Assembly: GCA_019455065.1 (NCBI GenBank)
Contig: JACFNC010000007.1
Span: 1 to 64,000 of the forward strand
Length of the DNA stretch: 64,000 nucleotides
Direction of reading: 5' to 3'
Origin: Rhodospirillales bacterium
GTDB taxonomy: Bacteria; Pseudomonadota; Alphaproteobacteria; Rhodospirillales; Magnetospirillaceae
Shown: in pieces, positions 10,047 to 17,527 of the stretch
How the letters are laid out: the number at the start of each line of letters is the position of its first letter
How positions within the stretch are numbered: the first letter of the stretch is position 1
Made by a program: the position numbers and the translations under genes
The notes under the pieces: model-generated
The model's input: the letters and a program-made list of their open reading frames with translations, nothing else
The model's database searches: none
What the model was told of the DNA's origin: nothing

Positions 10047-10376
10047 TCAATCCTCTTCGACCGGCGCGCGGCGGGTACGGACCGAGGGACCCGCGACACG
10101 GATCCGCTCGCGCACACGTTTCGGGAGGCCATCGGCGTCGATCTCGGTCGCGTAAGCCGCGATCACTTCGGTCCTCGGCCCCATGGAAACCAGTTCCAGG
10201 GCGGCCTCGGCCTCGGCGGGCGACAGAGCTTGCGCTTTGGCGACATCGGAACTCCAGCCCGCCCCGGTGAGGAAGACCACGCGCCCATCGCGCAGTCGAT
10301 TGGCCGTCACAATGCGACGCAATCCGGCTGCGGAGGATGCGAGGGCGCCCGGCACAGGATCTGGTTTCCCGCTCAT
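10047..10376 (-). CDS. DUF2849 protein, first gene of the cys operon
   Basis: Small protein (109 residues) with the DUF2849 core: IVTANRLRDGRVVFL followed by ALSPAEAEAALELVS and VIAAYATEIDADGLPKRVRERIR. This family sits directly before the sulfite reductase gene in many alphaproteobacteria; its function is unknown. Upstream of ATG 10376 are GAGGAAGACA and a candidate sigma-70-like promoter, making this the first gene of the DUF2849-cysI-DUF934-cysH-cysD-cysNC operon. No signal peptide or membrane segment is visible. Confidence 0.85.
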   Translation of the reverse strand: MSGKPDPVPGALASSAAGLRRIVTANRLRDGRVVFLTGAGWSSDVAKAQALSPAEAEAALELVSMGPRTEVIAAYATEIDADGLPKRVRERIRVAGPSVRTRRAPVEED

Positions 10377-10406
10377 TGTCTTCCTCGGTAGGGGTGACGG
10401 AGAGCG

Positions 10407-10435
10407 GTTTAATACGGTTCAGAAGTGTGCGTCAA
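10407..10435 (-). promoter_or_regulatory. Candidate promoter of the cys operon
   Basis: On the minus strand TTGACG is followed 17 bases later by TTAAAC, 31 bp upstream of the DUF2849 start, in an AT-richer pocket (10405-10500). Spacing is ideal; the -10 match is partial. No clear palindrome for a dedicated sulfur regulator was found. Confidence 0.45.
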
Positions 10436-10634
10436 CATAAAACTACACTATGAAGGTGCAGCGAAATGCAAAAACAACACCAACAAAATGTGGAACGTCC
10501 GCTATCATCAGGAGAATTCACATCTGTGAGAAAGTACAACAAAGCGCTACTACATTTCCCGTTGCGTTTTATTGGAGGCGCAGCGATCATGCCGGCGCGC
10601 GGTGGCGGAGCCGCCTAACGATGGGGACGCGAAG

Positions 10635-10922
10635 GTGAAGGTGCACACGAGCAAGCGACGATCCTTGGCCAAAACGGTCACCTGGCGCCTCACCGGGACT
10701 CTCGACACTTTGATCCTCAGTTGGGTCATCACCGGCAGCACGACGGTTGCCGGCGCCATCGCCTTGTCGGAAGTGGGTACGAAGATGCTGCTCTATTTTC
10801 TGCACGAGCGTGCTTGGGCTCATGTTCCTTGGGGAACGAGGAAACCCCGGCAGAGCGAGGGAGCGGCGGACATGTCTGGAATGGCGGCCCCCGCGGCAGC
10901 GGTTTCCGGACGGTCGGAGTGA
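10635..10922 (+). CDS. DUF2061 small membrane protein
   Basis: About 95 residues. The conserved core is SLAKTVTWRLTGTLDTLILS, then VITGSTTVAGAIALSEVGTK and LLYFLHERAWAHVPWG, with two membrane segments. This is the DUF2061 family, whose members are often found near, or fused to, sulfate-activation genes; here it is divergent from the cys operon. The GTG at 10635 is chosen (GTG 10641 also possible) because the residues before it do not look like the family. The Ala/Ser-rich C-terminal tail is not conserved. A role linked to sulfur metabolism is inference from position. Confidence 0.8.
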   Translation: MKVHTSKRRSLAKTVTWRLTGTLDTLILSWVITGSTTVAGAIALSEVGTKMLLYFLHERAWAHVPWGTRKPRQSEGAADMSGMAAPAAAVSGRSE

Positions 10923-10946
10923 CGCCGGCGCCCGGCCTCGACCCTG

Positions 10947-12101
10947 TCAGAGAGCAGCGTCCTCGCGTGGCGAGATCTGGTGTTTCTCGAGCAGGCGATA
11001 CAGTGTCACGCGCGAGATTCCAAGCTGTTCCGCAGTGCGTTTGACGTTGCTGCGGTTGGCCCGGAGGGCTTGGCGCAGCAAGGTCAATTCGGCCTGCTGG
11101 CGGGCGTCTTCGAGCGACCGGATGACCGTATCCTCGTTGCGTTCGTGTATACCGTCCGCAGGCAGGTCGAGGTCGGCAACTTCAATCTTTTCGCCGTCGG
11201 CCATCACCACCGCACGGCGCAACGCGGCCGCAAGTTCCCTGACGTTTCCTGGCCAGGAATAAGCCCGGATGGCTGTGAGCGCGTCGGTCGACAGGGCGCG
11301 ATCCGGCCGGTTCATCTCTTGGGAAAAGCGGATCAGGAAATGCTTCGCCAACTCGTCGATGTCCCCTCCGCGCTCGCGCAACGGCGGCATTTCGAGCGTC
11401 AGCACGTTCAGACGATAGTACAGGTCTTCGCGGAACGCGCCACTCGCCACGGCCCGCCGAAGCGGCGCGTTCGTGGCCGCGACGACGCGCACATCGACCT
11501 TGATCGGATGGTGGCCGCCCACGCGGTCGATGGTGTTTTCCTGCAGGAAGCGCAGCAGATGCGCCTGCAGGTCGAGCGGCAGGTCTCCGATCTCGTCGAG
11601 GAACACGGTCCCGCCCTCGGCGCTCTGGATCCGGCCGGCACGCTTCTGGTTGGCGCCGGTGAACGAGCCTCGCTCATGGCCGAACAATTCGGCGGCGATC
11701 AGCGCGGGCGGCAGGGCGGCGCAATTGATGGGCACGAAGGGCCCGGCGGCGCGCGCCGAACCCTGGTGAATGGCGAGCGCGGCCAGTTCCTTTCCGGTCC
11801 CGCTCTCTCCGGTAATCAGCACGGGCGCCGCCGAGGCCGCGATCTTGCGCACCGCGCCGTGGACCCGCTGCATCGCCGGACTGGAGCCCACCATGCGCGG
11901 GCCCACGGCGATCGCCGGCCATGCCGCCATTCGCCCATTGCCAAACTTGTCGGCAGGCCGTCGCGCAAGGGCCGCGCCCCGCAACTCCTCGAGAAGTCCC
12001 GGATCGGCCGGGGCGCGCTTCAAGAGGAGGCGGGCGAGATAATCGGCTCCGAGATCGGCAAGCATCTGTCTAGTGAGCATCGAGCTGTTTGCAGACAACA
12101 T
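10947..12101 (-). CDS. Sigma-54-dependent transcriptional activator, Fis-type HTH
   Basis: Enhancer-binding activator of RpoN promoters. The AAA+ domain shows Walker A GESGTGKE, VPINCAALP, the sigma-54 contact loop as GSFTGA (Ser for the usual Ala), Walker B GGTVFLDEIGDLP, and WPGNVRELAAALRRAV. A C-terminal Fis-type HTH follows (NRSNVKRTAEQLGISRVTLYRLL). The short N-terminal region of about 75 residues has no receiver domain or phosphoacceptor Asp motif, so control by phosphorylation is not evident. The start is uncertain: ATG 12101 is used, but 12080 and 12065 are possible and none has a good ribosome site. It borders an amyloid-like locus whose structural operon has a sigma-54 promoter, so it is the natural candidate regulator (inference). 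Confidence 0.9.
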   Translation of the reverse strand: MLSANSSMLTRQMLADLGADYLARLLLKRAPADPGLLEELRGAALARRPADKFGNGRMAAWPAIAVGPRMVGSSPAMQRVHGAVRKIAASAAPVLITGESGTGKELAALAIHQGSARAAGPFVPINCAALPPALIAAELFGHERGSFTGANQKRAGRIQSAEGGTVFLDEIGDLPLDLQAHLLRFLQENTIDRVGGHHPIKVDVRVVAATNAPLRRAVASGAFREDLYYRLNVLTLEMPPLRERGGDIDELAKHFLIRFSQEMNRPDRALSTDALTAIRAYSWPGNVRELAAALRRAVVMADGEKIEVADLDLPADGIHERNEDTVIRSLEDARQQAELTLLRQALRANRSNVKRTAEQLGISRVTLYRLLEKHQISPREDAAL

Positions 12102-12599
12102 ATGGCACGACACGGGGTTAAGAATTGATGGACAAGTACTCGTCTTATGTCGACTTGGGGAAGTCTCATAAGGATAAGGTTTTATGCTCAGTATAAGTAA
12201 ATGTATACGAACCATGGCGCCGCGATGCCACTGCGCAGATAGCCTAATACAGACAGAGAGGTTAGTTCAAAAGGCCGATGCTTAAGAGGCATGCCTTACG
12301 CGATGGGGCGGAGCGGTCGAAATCCTGGCCGTCCCTTATGAGAATAGGTTGATGGCGCGTACTGTAGACTCGTCTTCGGCGGCGGAAAAATTCCTTTTGT
12401 TCGAGCACCTTATTTAAACGCGGGGCGCGGCGGGATGACGGACGGCCTGACATTCGTGGTGCTCTCCGGACGGTTAGTGCGGTCAGCATAGAGAGTCCGT
12501 CTATCCGATGTGGCCTGCTGGAGCCTCCGGAAACCGCTGTCCTATGATCCCGACGATGGGAACGCGGGGCGTTCCCGGGCTTGAGGGAAAGGGTGGCGC
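12102..12599. other. Divergent intergenic region between sigma-54 activator and barrel gene
   Basis: About 500 bases without a supported gene. The part at 12150-12260 is AT-rich and could hold the activator's promoter. TATGAT at 12544-12549 is a possible -10 for the barrel gene but lacks a convincing -35. A perfect 8-bp hairpin (GGGAACGC, loop GGG, GCGTTCCC) lies at 12559-12577, 22 bases before the barrel ATG, where it would be in the leader. No sequence with the GG-N10-GC spacing of a sigma-54 promoter was found on the plus strand. Confidence 0.5.
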
Positions 12600-13880
12600 A
12601 TGAGCGGATGGGCTGAAGCGGGCGGGACGGCGGCGGTCGCCGGCCTCGCCGCTGCATGTTTGTTGGGGAGCGCCGCTGCGGCTGCGCCCATCGGAGAGGT
12701 GAGTGACGGGGTGGCCCCCGGGTCCGGTCTTTCGCCGGTCCAGCGAGCCTGGAATTCCCCTGGGATCGCTTCCGAAGTCGTTACGGACGGCGGCTGGTTC
12801 CTCGTCGCGTCCCATTCGATGGGGGGCGCGAGCGAAACACGGGCTTCCCGCGAAGACGCGTTTCAGGTGGCGCAGGCGAATTCCTCCGCGCGCTCGCAGG
12901 GCGCTGGCGCCGCTCGCGACGCCGAGGCAGAGGCGGCGGCCTCGGCCTGGTCGGCTCCGGAGCTGCGCACCGTGGTTCCGCGCGAGTACGGGGTTCTCAC
13001 GCAGCGCGGCCGGCTGGTCCTCGAGCCTTCCCTCGAATATCAGCATACCGACATCAATCGATTCGTGGTCGGCGGCGTCGCCATTCTCGATACCGTGCTG
13101 GTTGGAGCCCTCGAAGCGACCGAGGCCGATCGCGACGCCGCCACCGCAGCGCTCACCGCCCGCTATGGCGTTACCGACCGGTTCGAGTTCGAAATCCGCG
13201 CGCCCTATGTCTATCGCGACGATTCGATCACCAACACGGTGGTTTCCACCAACACCACGGCGGCGCAGACCAATATCGACGAGCACGGGCTGGGCGATGT
13301 CGAGCTTGCCTGGCGATACCAGCTCAACACCGGCGCCGGCGGGTGGCCGTTCATGATCGCGAACCTGCGGGCGAAGGCGCCCACGGGCACCGGGCCGTTC
13401 GACGTTGCCCGAGACGCTGCCGGCATCGAGCAGGAACTTCCGACCGGCTCGGGGTTCTGGGCCGTCGAGCCGAGCCTGACGTTCATCGTGCCGTCCGACC
13501 CTGTCGTTTTCTTCGCCAACCTCGGCTATCAGTGGAACATCGAGAACGATGTGAGCGAATCGGTTGGCGGCAGCTTCATCAGCGACGTGGATCCCGGCGA
13601 CGCGGTGCGCCTGAGCATCGGCCTCGGCGTCGCGCTCAATGAAAGAACCTCGATGTCGATCGGCTATTCGCAGGACTTCATTGGCGAGACTCAGACCACG
13701 ATCAACGGCATCGACGTGGATACCGAAACCCTCAACGTCGGTTCGCTGACGATTGGCGCGAATTACGTGATCAACGAGCGCATGGCCGTGGACGTAAGCC
13801 TGAATGCGGGGCTGACCGAGGACGCGCCGGATATGCGTCTGATGGTCAAGTTGCCCATCTTCTTCGACGTTTTCCGATAA
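12600..13880 (+). CDS. Outer-membrane beta-barrel protein, FapF-like
   Basis: A 426-residue secreted protein with a Sec signal (hydrophobic Ala-rich stretch about residues 12-28), an N-terminal Ala/Glu/Ser-rich soluble region to about residue 115, then a beta-barrel made of alternating amphipathic strands (RLVLEPSLEYQHTDI, DRFEFEIRAPYVYRDD, DAVRLSIGLGVAL and so on). It ends in PIFFDVFR. It resembles the transporter/phenol-degradation-like barrel group. The architecture and length match FapF, the export pore of the Pseudomonas Fap amyloid, and the convergent neighbours fit the other Fap roles. AGGGAAAGGG precedes the ATG. The barrel call is firm; FapF orthology is inference. Confidence 0.7.
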   Translation: MSGWAEAGGTAAVAGLAAACLLGSAAAAAPIGEVSDGVAPGSGLSPVQRAWNSPGIASEVVTDGGWFLVASHSMGGASETRASREDAFQVAQANSSARSQGAGAARDAEAEAAASAWSAPELRTVVPREYGVLTQRGRLVLEPSLEYQHTDINRFVVGGVAILDTVLVGALEATEADRDAATAALTARYGVTDRFEFEIRAPYVYRDDSITNTVVSTNTTAAQTNIDEHGLGDVELAWRYQLNTGAGGWPFMIANLRAKAPTGTGPFDVARDAAGIEQELPTGSGFWAVEPSLTFIVPSDPVVFFANLGYQWNIENDVSESVGGSFISDVDPGDAVRLSIGLGVALNERTSMSIGYSQDFIGETQTTINGIDVDTETLNVGSLTIGANYVINERMAVDVSLNAGLTEDAPDMRLMVKLPIFFDVFR

Positions 13881-13886
13881 GACGCG

Positions 13887-13916
13887 AAGCGATCCGTCCC
13901 TGGGGACGGATCGCTT
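13887..13916. terminator. Bidirectional hairpin between convergent genes
   Basis: AAGCGATCCGTCCC pairs perfectly with GGGACGGATCGCTT around a short CTGG apex. It lies 6 bp after the barrel stop and 20 bp beyond the stop of the facing operon, the position expected of a shared terminator. AA and TT flank the stem, but there is no long T run. Confidence 0.75.
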
Positions 13917-13936
13917 CCTCCGCCGCGGCAGGCGCC

Positions 13937-14527
13937 CTATGGACGCACGAGACCACCGAGCCCGGCATCGCGGGCGATCCGGGCGATACGGCTACGGGTC
14001 AGGAAGTTCTGCGTCACGACGTTGAATTGGGGAAGGGTGATGTCGAGGTTGACGTCGTGGCTGATCGTCACGCCGTCGGCGGTATTGGCGACGATCGCTT
14101 CGGCCCCGTTTTTGGTGATGCTGTGGACCATGCGCGTGATGTCTGGCCCCAGTGTCAGCTCGACGGCCTTGGGGGTGCCGGAGGTTTCGGCGGCAACCTC
14201 GGCGCTGCTCGCGCCCGACGGTCCGCTGGAGGCGACCTCGGTCCTGGCGCTCTGGAAGCCGTCGGCATGCTCGTTGAGGCGCAGGACCGTGCGCAACGCG
14301 ATCAGTTCCTCCGCCTGCCGTAATACGGTTTCCAGCCGTACGGCGAAATCCAGCTTCAGGTTGCCAACCCACAATCCGGCCCGCATCTGGCCCAGTGTGC
14401 CGGCGTCCAATGGGGCGTAGCCGGCCAGTGGATCGACCGCCGCCGCCGCGCTTCGCGGCGCGGCTGGCCACGCGAGCGCCGCGCCGGCGATAGCGCATCC
14501 CGCCAGGACGAATACGCGCTTTTTCAT
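13937..14527 (-). CDS. Secreted protein of the amyloid-like operon (possible FapE role)
   Basis: A 196-residue protein of unknown family with an N-terminal export signal: MKKR, hydrophobic and Ala-rich residues to about 30, cleavage likely in SAAAAVDP. LAGC occurs inside the signal, so a lipoprotein is conceivable but the stretch before it is short. The mature part contains WVGNLKLDFAVRLETVLRQ, a Ser/Thr/Glu-rich middle and QFNVVTQNFLTRSRI near the end. No Cys follows the signal, so the CxxC motif known from Pseudomonas Fap subunits is absent. ATG 14527 is chosen for the AGGGA four bases upstream. Last gene of the operon, 24 bp after the peptidase. The FapE comparison rests on position and size only. 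Confidence 0.6.
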   Translation of the reverse strand: MKKRVFVLAGCAIAGAALAWPAAPRSAAAAVDPLAGYAPLDAGTLGQMRAGLWVGNLKLDFAVRLETVLRQAEELIALRTVLRLNEHADGFQSARTEVASSGPSGASSAEVAAETSGTPKAVELTLGPDITRMVHSITKNGAEAIVANTADGVTISHDVNLDITLPQFNVVTQNFLTRSRIARIARDAGLGGLVRP

Positions 14528-14551
14528 AGTTTCCCTCATCATCTCTCCCCT

Positions 14552-15244
14552 TTAGAACTCGTTGCTTCCGGGCAGCAGGAGCGAGCCGAAGCCCATGCGG
14601 TTGACGGCGCTGTCGAGCGGCGCTCGACCGTGGTTTCTCCACTCGTCGGGTTGGTTGAAGGAGGCCTTCGCGATTTCGACCTCGTCGCGGACGACAAACA
14701 GCACGCGATCCCAGATCGCCTCGAACTCCGCACGTTCGAACACCTTGGATCCGGTCGCGGGGTCGCCGACCAGCACCCGGCCGTCGTGAAGTCCCTTGAT
14801 CACCACGAAATGCTTGAAACCCTTCGTGTTGATCAGGGTGATGGCGGGGATGCCGACACCTGCCAGGTCGTCGAGCGTGATCTGGAAACCGTCCGCCCTG
14901 AGGCCGAGCTTGGCCAGATAGCGCTTCATGTCGAGAAGCGAGAAGCCGTAGCGCTGGATGGCCTTCTGGTCGCCGGCGGTGAACATGGCCTCGAAGGCCT
15001 GCTCCTCGTTGACCTTGCGTCCGTAGTGGTGGCTGAGCAGGGTGGCGATGGCGGCCGATCCGCAGCTGAAGTCGTAGCGCTGGCGGACGACCGAACTGAA
15101 CTTCCTCTCCTTCATGCTGTCCACCGGCACCGAGAGCGAGCCCCCGGCGATTCCGACGGAGACCTCGCCCCCCGATGCCGCCGGGGCGACCCCTGAAAAG
15201 GCGATCGCCCCGGCGAGGGTTGCCGAAAGAAGGCGTGACATCAT
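14552..15244 (-). CDS. Secreted C39-family cysteine peptidase, FapD-like
   Basis: Papain-fold peptidase of the C39 (bacteriocin-processing) group, here with its own signal peptide (residues 1-24) and without any ABC transporter domain. The catalytic set is visible: Gln55 (RQRYDFSCG), Cys61, His145 (KGFKHFVVIKG) and Asp161 (VLVGDPATG). The length of 230 residues equals that of FapD, the free-standing C39 protein of the Fap amyloid operon. GGAGG five bases before ATG 15244 supports the start. It lies between two genes for small secreted proteins in one operon, so those proteins are plausible substrates. Family assignment is firm; substrate is inference. Confidence 0.85.
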   Translation of the reverse strand: MMSRLLSATLAGAIAFSGVAPAASGGEVSVGIAGGSLSVPVDSMKERKFSSVVRQRYDFSCGSAAIATLLSHHYGRKVNEEQAFEAMFTAGDQKAIQRYGFSLLDMKRYLAKLGLRADGFQITLDDLAGVGIPAITLINTKGFKHFVVIKGLHDGRVLVGDPATGSKVFERAEFEAIWDRVLFVVRDEVEIAKASFNQPDEWRNHGRAPLDSAVNRMGFGSLLLPGSNEF

Positions 15245-15263
15245 GTTCGCCTCCGCCGGCCGC

Positions 15264-15623
15264 TTATTTGAGATAGACGTTGACGTTCATGTTGTAACTC
15301 ATGTTCACCAGATTGCCGGTGTTCTGCATGGCCGTGGCGATGCCACTGTTGCCCGTCAGGGTGGTAGTCCCGATGGCCCCGTTCTCCATGCGTGCCCCCG
15401 GCCCGCTGTTGGAGATCGCGTTGTCGTGGTTGGTGTTGTCCGAGTCGATGACGTTTCCTTGCGCCACACGCGAGACGTCGAAATAGTCGCTGCCGCCGCT
15501 CTGCGTGGCCAGGACCGTTTGATCGACGGCCTGCCAGGGAATGGCACTGGCCACCTCCTCGGCCATGGCCCCGCCGATGCCGACGAGCAAGGCCGTCGCT
15601 GCCGTGGCCGTCATGCGCACCAT
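15264..15623 (-). CDS. Small secreted Asn-rich protein, candidate minor amyloid subunit
   Basis: 119 residues with a clear signal peptide (cleavage near AMA-EE, residue 21). The mature chain is short, Asn/Ser/Gly-rich and ends in alternating polar-hydrophobic strands (NTGNLVNMSYNMNVNVYLK). It has no Cys and no recognised domain. ATG 15623 is chosen because AAAGGA lies six bases upstream; the frame extends a further nine codons. It lies between the large repeat protein and the C39 peptidase, the place where Fap operons keep their nucleator and subunit genes. That parallel is inference from order, size and composition. Confidence 0.6.
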   Translation of the reverse strand: MVRMTATAATALLVGIGGAMAEEVASAIPWQAVDQTVLATQSGGSDYFDVSRVAQGNVIDSDNTNHDNAISNSGPGARMENGAIGTTTLTGNSGIATAMQNTGNLVNMSYNMNVNVYLK

Positions 15624-15696
15624 GCTGTGTCCTTTCCTGTTGCGGTCCAACCGTGAAAAGGGTGGTCGGCGGGCGGGCGCCCGCCGACCAGGTGGC

Positions 15697-16755
15697 CTAG
15701 AACGACCCGTGCGCGTTGATGTTGATCGACTGCAGCTGGTTGACGTTGAAGCCGGTGCTCACCAGGGCACCGACCAGGCCGCTGGCGTTGGACAGGCCCA
15801 GATAGCGGACTTCGCCGGTGTACATGATGGCGCCCACCGATCCGCCGTCGCCGCCATTGCCGCCCTCGCCGCCGGTTGCCCGGGTGTCCTGGGAGGCCGA
15901 AGCCAGCGCGGTGCCGTCACCGGCCGCGCCGCCCGAAGTGGTGGCCTCGGCGTTGCCGGCCTCGCCGCCCGTGGTCGACGCGGTGGCCTCGCCGCCGGCG
16001 CCGCCCGTCGTGGCCGCGTCCGCCGCGCCGCCGCCGCCGGCCGCCGCGTCGGCACCGCCGCCCTGCTCGTTCTCGGCTTCCGCCTCGGCGACGCCGATGC
16101 CAAGCAGCCCGCCGGCCGCCGCGCCCGCACCCGCCAGCCCGAGATTGGCCTGGAGGGCGCCGGCATTGCCGCCGTCGCCACCCGCGGCGCCGAGCTGCGC
16201 GGCGGCGGTATCGCCACCGGCGGCACCGAGCTGCGCGGCCGTGCTGTCGCCGCCTTCCGCCCCGACCTGGGCCGCCAAGGTGTCGCCGCCGGCGGCGAGG
16301 CTGGTGTTGTCGGCGAAGGCCGCGGCGCCGGCGTCGCCGCCGAACGACGAGCCGCCGACCGAGGCGCCGGCGATGTTGCTGATGCGCGTGGCCGCGTTGA
16401 AGGCGCTCAGGGTCTGGACGTTAACCTGCCTGACGTTGAACGAGTCGATGGCGTTCGACGTGCCCGCGGCCGACCTGCCGAATGTCGACTCGGCAATCGC
16501 CGAACTGTTGTTGGCGGCGTTGCGGCCGCGCACCGCGATCGAATCGTCGGTCGCGTTGTTGGAGACCCCCGAAGCGTCGACGGCATTGCCCTCGTCGGCG
16601 ACCGCATCGCCGGCGACAGAACCATGATTGGCGGCGGACTCGCCCGCGATCTGGTTGTCCTTCACCTCAACGTCGAGGAACGACGCCGAAGCGACAGAGG
16701 GGACAGCGACCAGAAGAGCGAGAGCCGAGGCCCCGGCAAGAAATGTGGCTTTCAT
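15697..16755 (-). CDS. Large secreted Gly/Ala/Asn-rich repeat protein, candidate major amyloid subunit
   Basis: 352 residues with a Sec signal (cleavage near VASA-SF, residue 24). The first third is Asn/Ser/Asp-rich with short repeats and a strand-like FNVRQVNVQTLSAFNA. The middle is low-complexity Gly/Ala/Asp with near-copies of AQLGAAGGD and acidic Glu/Ala blocks. The C-terminus returns to FNVNQLQSININAHGSF, echoing the first strand-like unit. Ordered polar repeats joined by a variable linker are the layout of FapC, though the CxxC of Pseudomonas FapC is missing. GGAGGG upstream of ATG 16755 sets the start; the frame runs further upstream without meaning. First gene of the operon behind a sigma-54 promoter. 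Confidence 0.65.
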   Translation of the reverse strand: MKATFLAGASALALLVAVPSVASASFLDVEVKDNQIAGESAANHGSVAGDAVADEGNAVDASGVSNNATDDSIAVRGRNAANNSSAIAESTFGRSAAGTSNAIDSFNVRQVNVQTLSAFNAATRISNIAGASVGGSSFGGDAGAAAFADNTSLAAGGDTLAAQVGAEGGDSTAAQLGAAGGDTAAAQLGAAGGDGGNAGALQANLGLAGAGAAAGGLLGIGVAEAEAENEQGGGADAAAGGGGAADAATTGGAGGEATASTTGGEAGNAEATTSGGAAGDGTALASASQDTRATGGEGGNGGDGGSVGAIMYTGEVRYLGLSNASGLVGALVSTGFNVNQLQSININAHGSF

Positions 16756-16848
16756 AAAAATCCCTCCGTGATGAATGTTCAGGCGTTGCTGATGGCTCGC
16801 CTGGCGCCGGTTTGAACCGGTGCCGACCACCCCAGGCCCATTGTGAGG

Positions 16849-16864
16849 AGCAAGGCCTGTGCCA
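16849..16864 (-). promoter_or_regulatory. Sigma-54 promoter of the amyloid-like operon
   Basis: The minus strand reads TGGCACAGGCCTTGCT, an exact match to the RpoN consensus TGGCAC-N5-TTGCW, with GG and GC ten bases apart. It lies 94 bp upstream of the first structural gene. Transcription would begin near 16837. With a sigma-54 activator gene at the far end of the locus, this is strong evidence for RpoN control. Confidence 0.85.
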
Positions 16865-16952
16865 AGATTGCTGGACCTCGATAAGTGACTGTTTTCGAAC
16901 GATGTGTGCGGGGTTCGTGGGGCGGTGGGAACGAAGAAGGGAGGGGGCTTCC

Positions 16953-16970
16953 TGTCACGCCGCTGTGACA
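16953..16970. promoter_or_regulatory. Inverted repeat, candidate enhancer site for the sigma-54 activator
   Basis: TGTCAC-N6-GTGACA, a perfect 6-bp inverted repeat, lies about 100 bp upstream of the sigma-54 promoter, the usual place for an activator's enhancer site. The following GTGACACAGTGTTAC overlaps it as an imperfect second copy. The rest of 16756-17169 has no gene. Binding by the activator encoded at 10947-12101 is inference. Confidence 0.4.
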
Positions 16971-17080
16971 CAGTGTTACTTGGGGTTGACATACGCACGC
17001 GTTCGAGTGCATAGGCGCATGACGGCCCGCATTCGGCGCCGTATGGGCGGCTCAATCGCAGAAAGGCTGATCTTCCCCGA

Positions 17081-17110
17081 TTGACGCCGCTCTGAAAGCC
17101 GATTTAGACT
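17081..17110 (+). promoter_or_regulatory. Candidate sigma-70-type promoter of the HU gene
   Basis: TTGACG followed after 18 bases by TAGACT, about 60 bp upstream of the HU start. The -35 is good; the -10 matches four of six positions. Confidence 0.45.
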
Positions 17111-17169
17111 GCTCCGTCTTTTGGGTCGCGGTCGGCCGAATAAGGTTGTTTTCTCAACAAGGGGGTCCA

Positions 17170-17442
17170 ATGAACAAGAATGATCTCGTAGCGGTGGTGG
17201 CAGGCAGCACCGGTCTGTCGAAGACCGATGCCGCGAAGGCCGTCGACGGCGTCTTCCAGGCGATCACCGATGCACTGAAGAAGGGGGACGAAGTCCGCCT
17301 CGTCGGCTTCGGCACCTTCAACGTCGCCGCACGGGCGCAGTCTGAGGGACGCAACCCACGCACCGGCGAGAAGATTGCCATCCCCGCCTCGCGCCAGCCG
17401 AAGTTCAAGGCCGGCAAGGGACTGAAGGACGCCGTTCAGTAA
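17170..17442 (+). CDS. hup: HU-family nucleoid protein
   Basis: Small DNA-bending histone-like protein, 90 residues. The N-terminal helices MNKNDLVAVVAGSTGLSKTD and the DNA-binding arm GFGTFNVAARAQSEGRNP with GRNPRTGEKIAIPAS are diagnostic, and the tail PKFKAGKGLKDAV is typical. ATG 17170 (after AGGGGG) is the real start; the frame is open for eight codons before it. A strong terminator follows 18 bp after the stop, so it is transcribed alone. Confidence 0.96.
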   Translation: MNKNDLVAVVAGSTGLSKTDAAKAVDGVFQAITDALKKGDEVRLVGFGTFNVAARAQSEGRNPRTGEKIAIPASRQPKFKAGKGLKDAVQ

Positions 17443-17460
17443 ATTACGCGTTTATGCGAA

Positions 17461-17498
17461 CAATGCCGGCCGCGCCGCCGCGGCCGGCATTGTCTTTT
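17461..17498 (+). terminator. Rho-independent terminator of the HU gene
   Basis: A 14-bp perfect stem, CAATGCCGGCCGCG with CGCGGCCGGCATTG around a CCGC loop, followed by TCTTTTC. Confidence 0.92.
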
Positions 17499-17527
17499 CG
17501 GGCCAAGGCCTGATATAGCCTGGGCGA

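Noticed and set aside
10450-10638. A 62-codon frame in the gap between DUF2849 and DUF2061
   Set aside because: AT-rich promoter region with unusual codon use, no ribosome site and no recognisable protein. More likely regulatory DNA.
15541-16815. A 424-codon plus-strand frame opposite the candidate amyloid subunit
   Set aside because: It is the antisense of the Gly/Ala-rich repeat gene. High GC removes stops on both strands. The sense frame has a signal peptide, a ribosome site and a sigma-54 promoter; this one has none.
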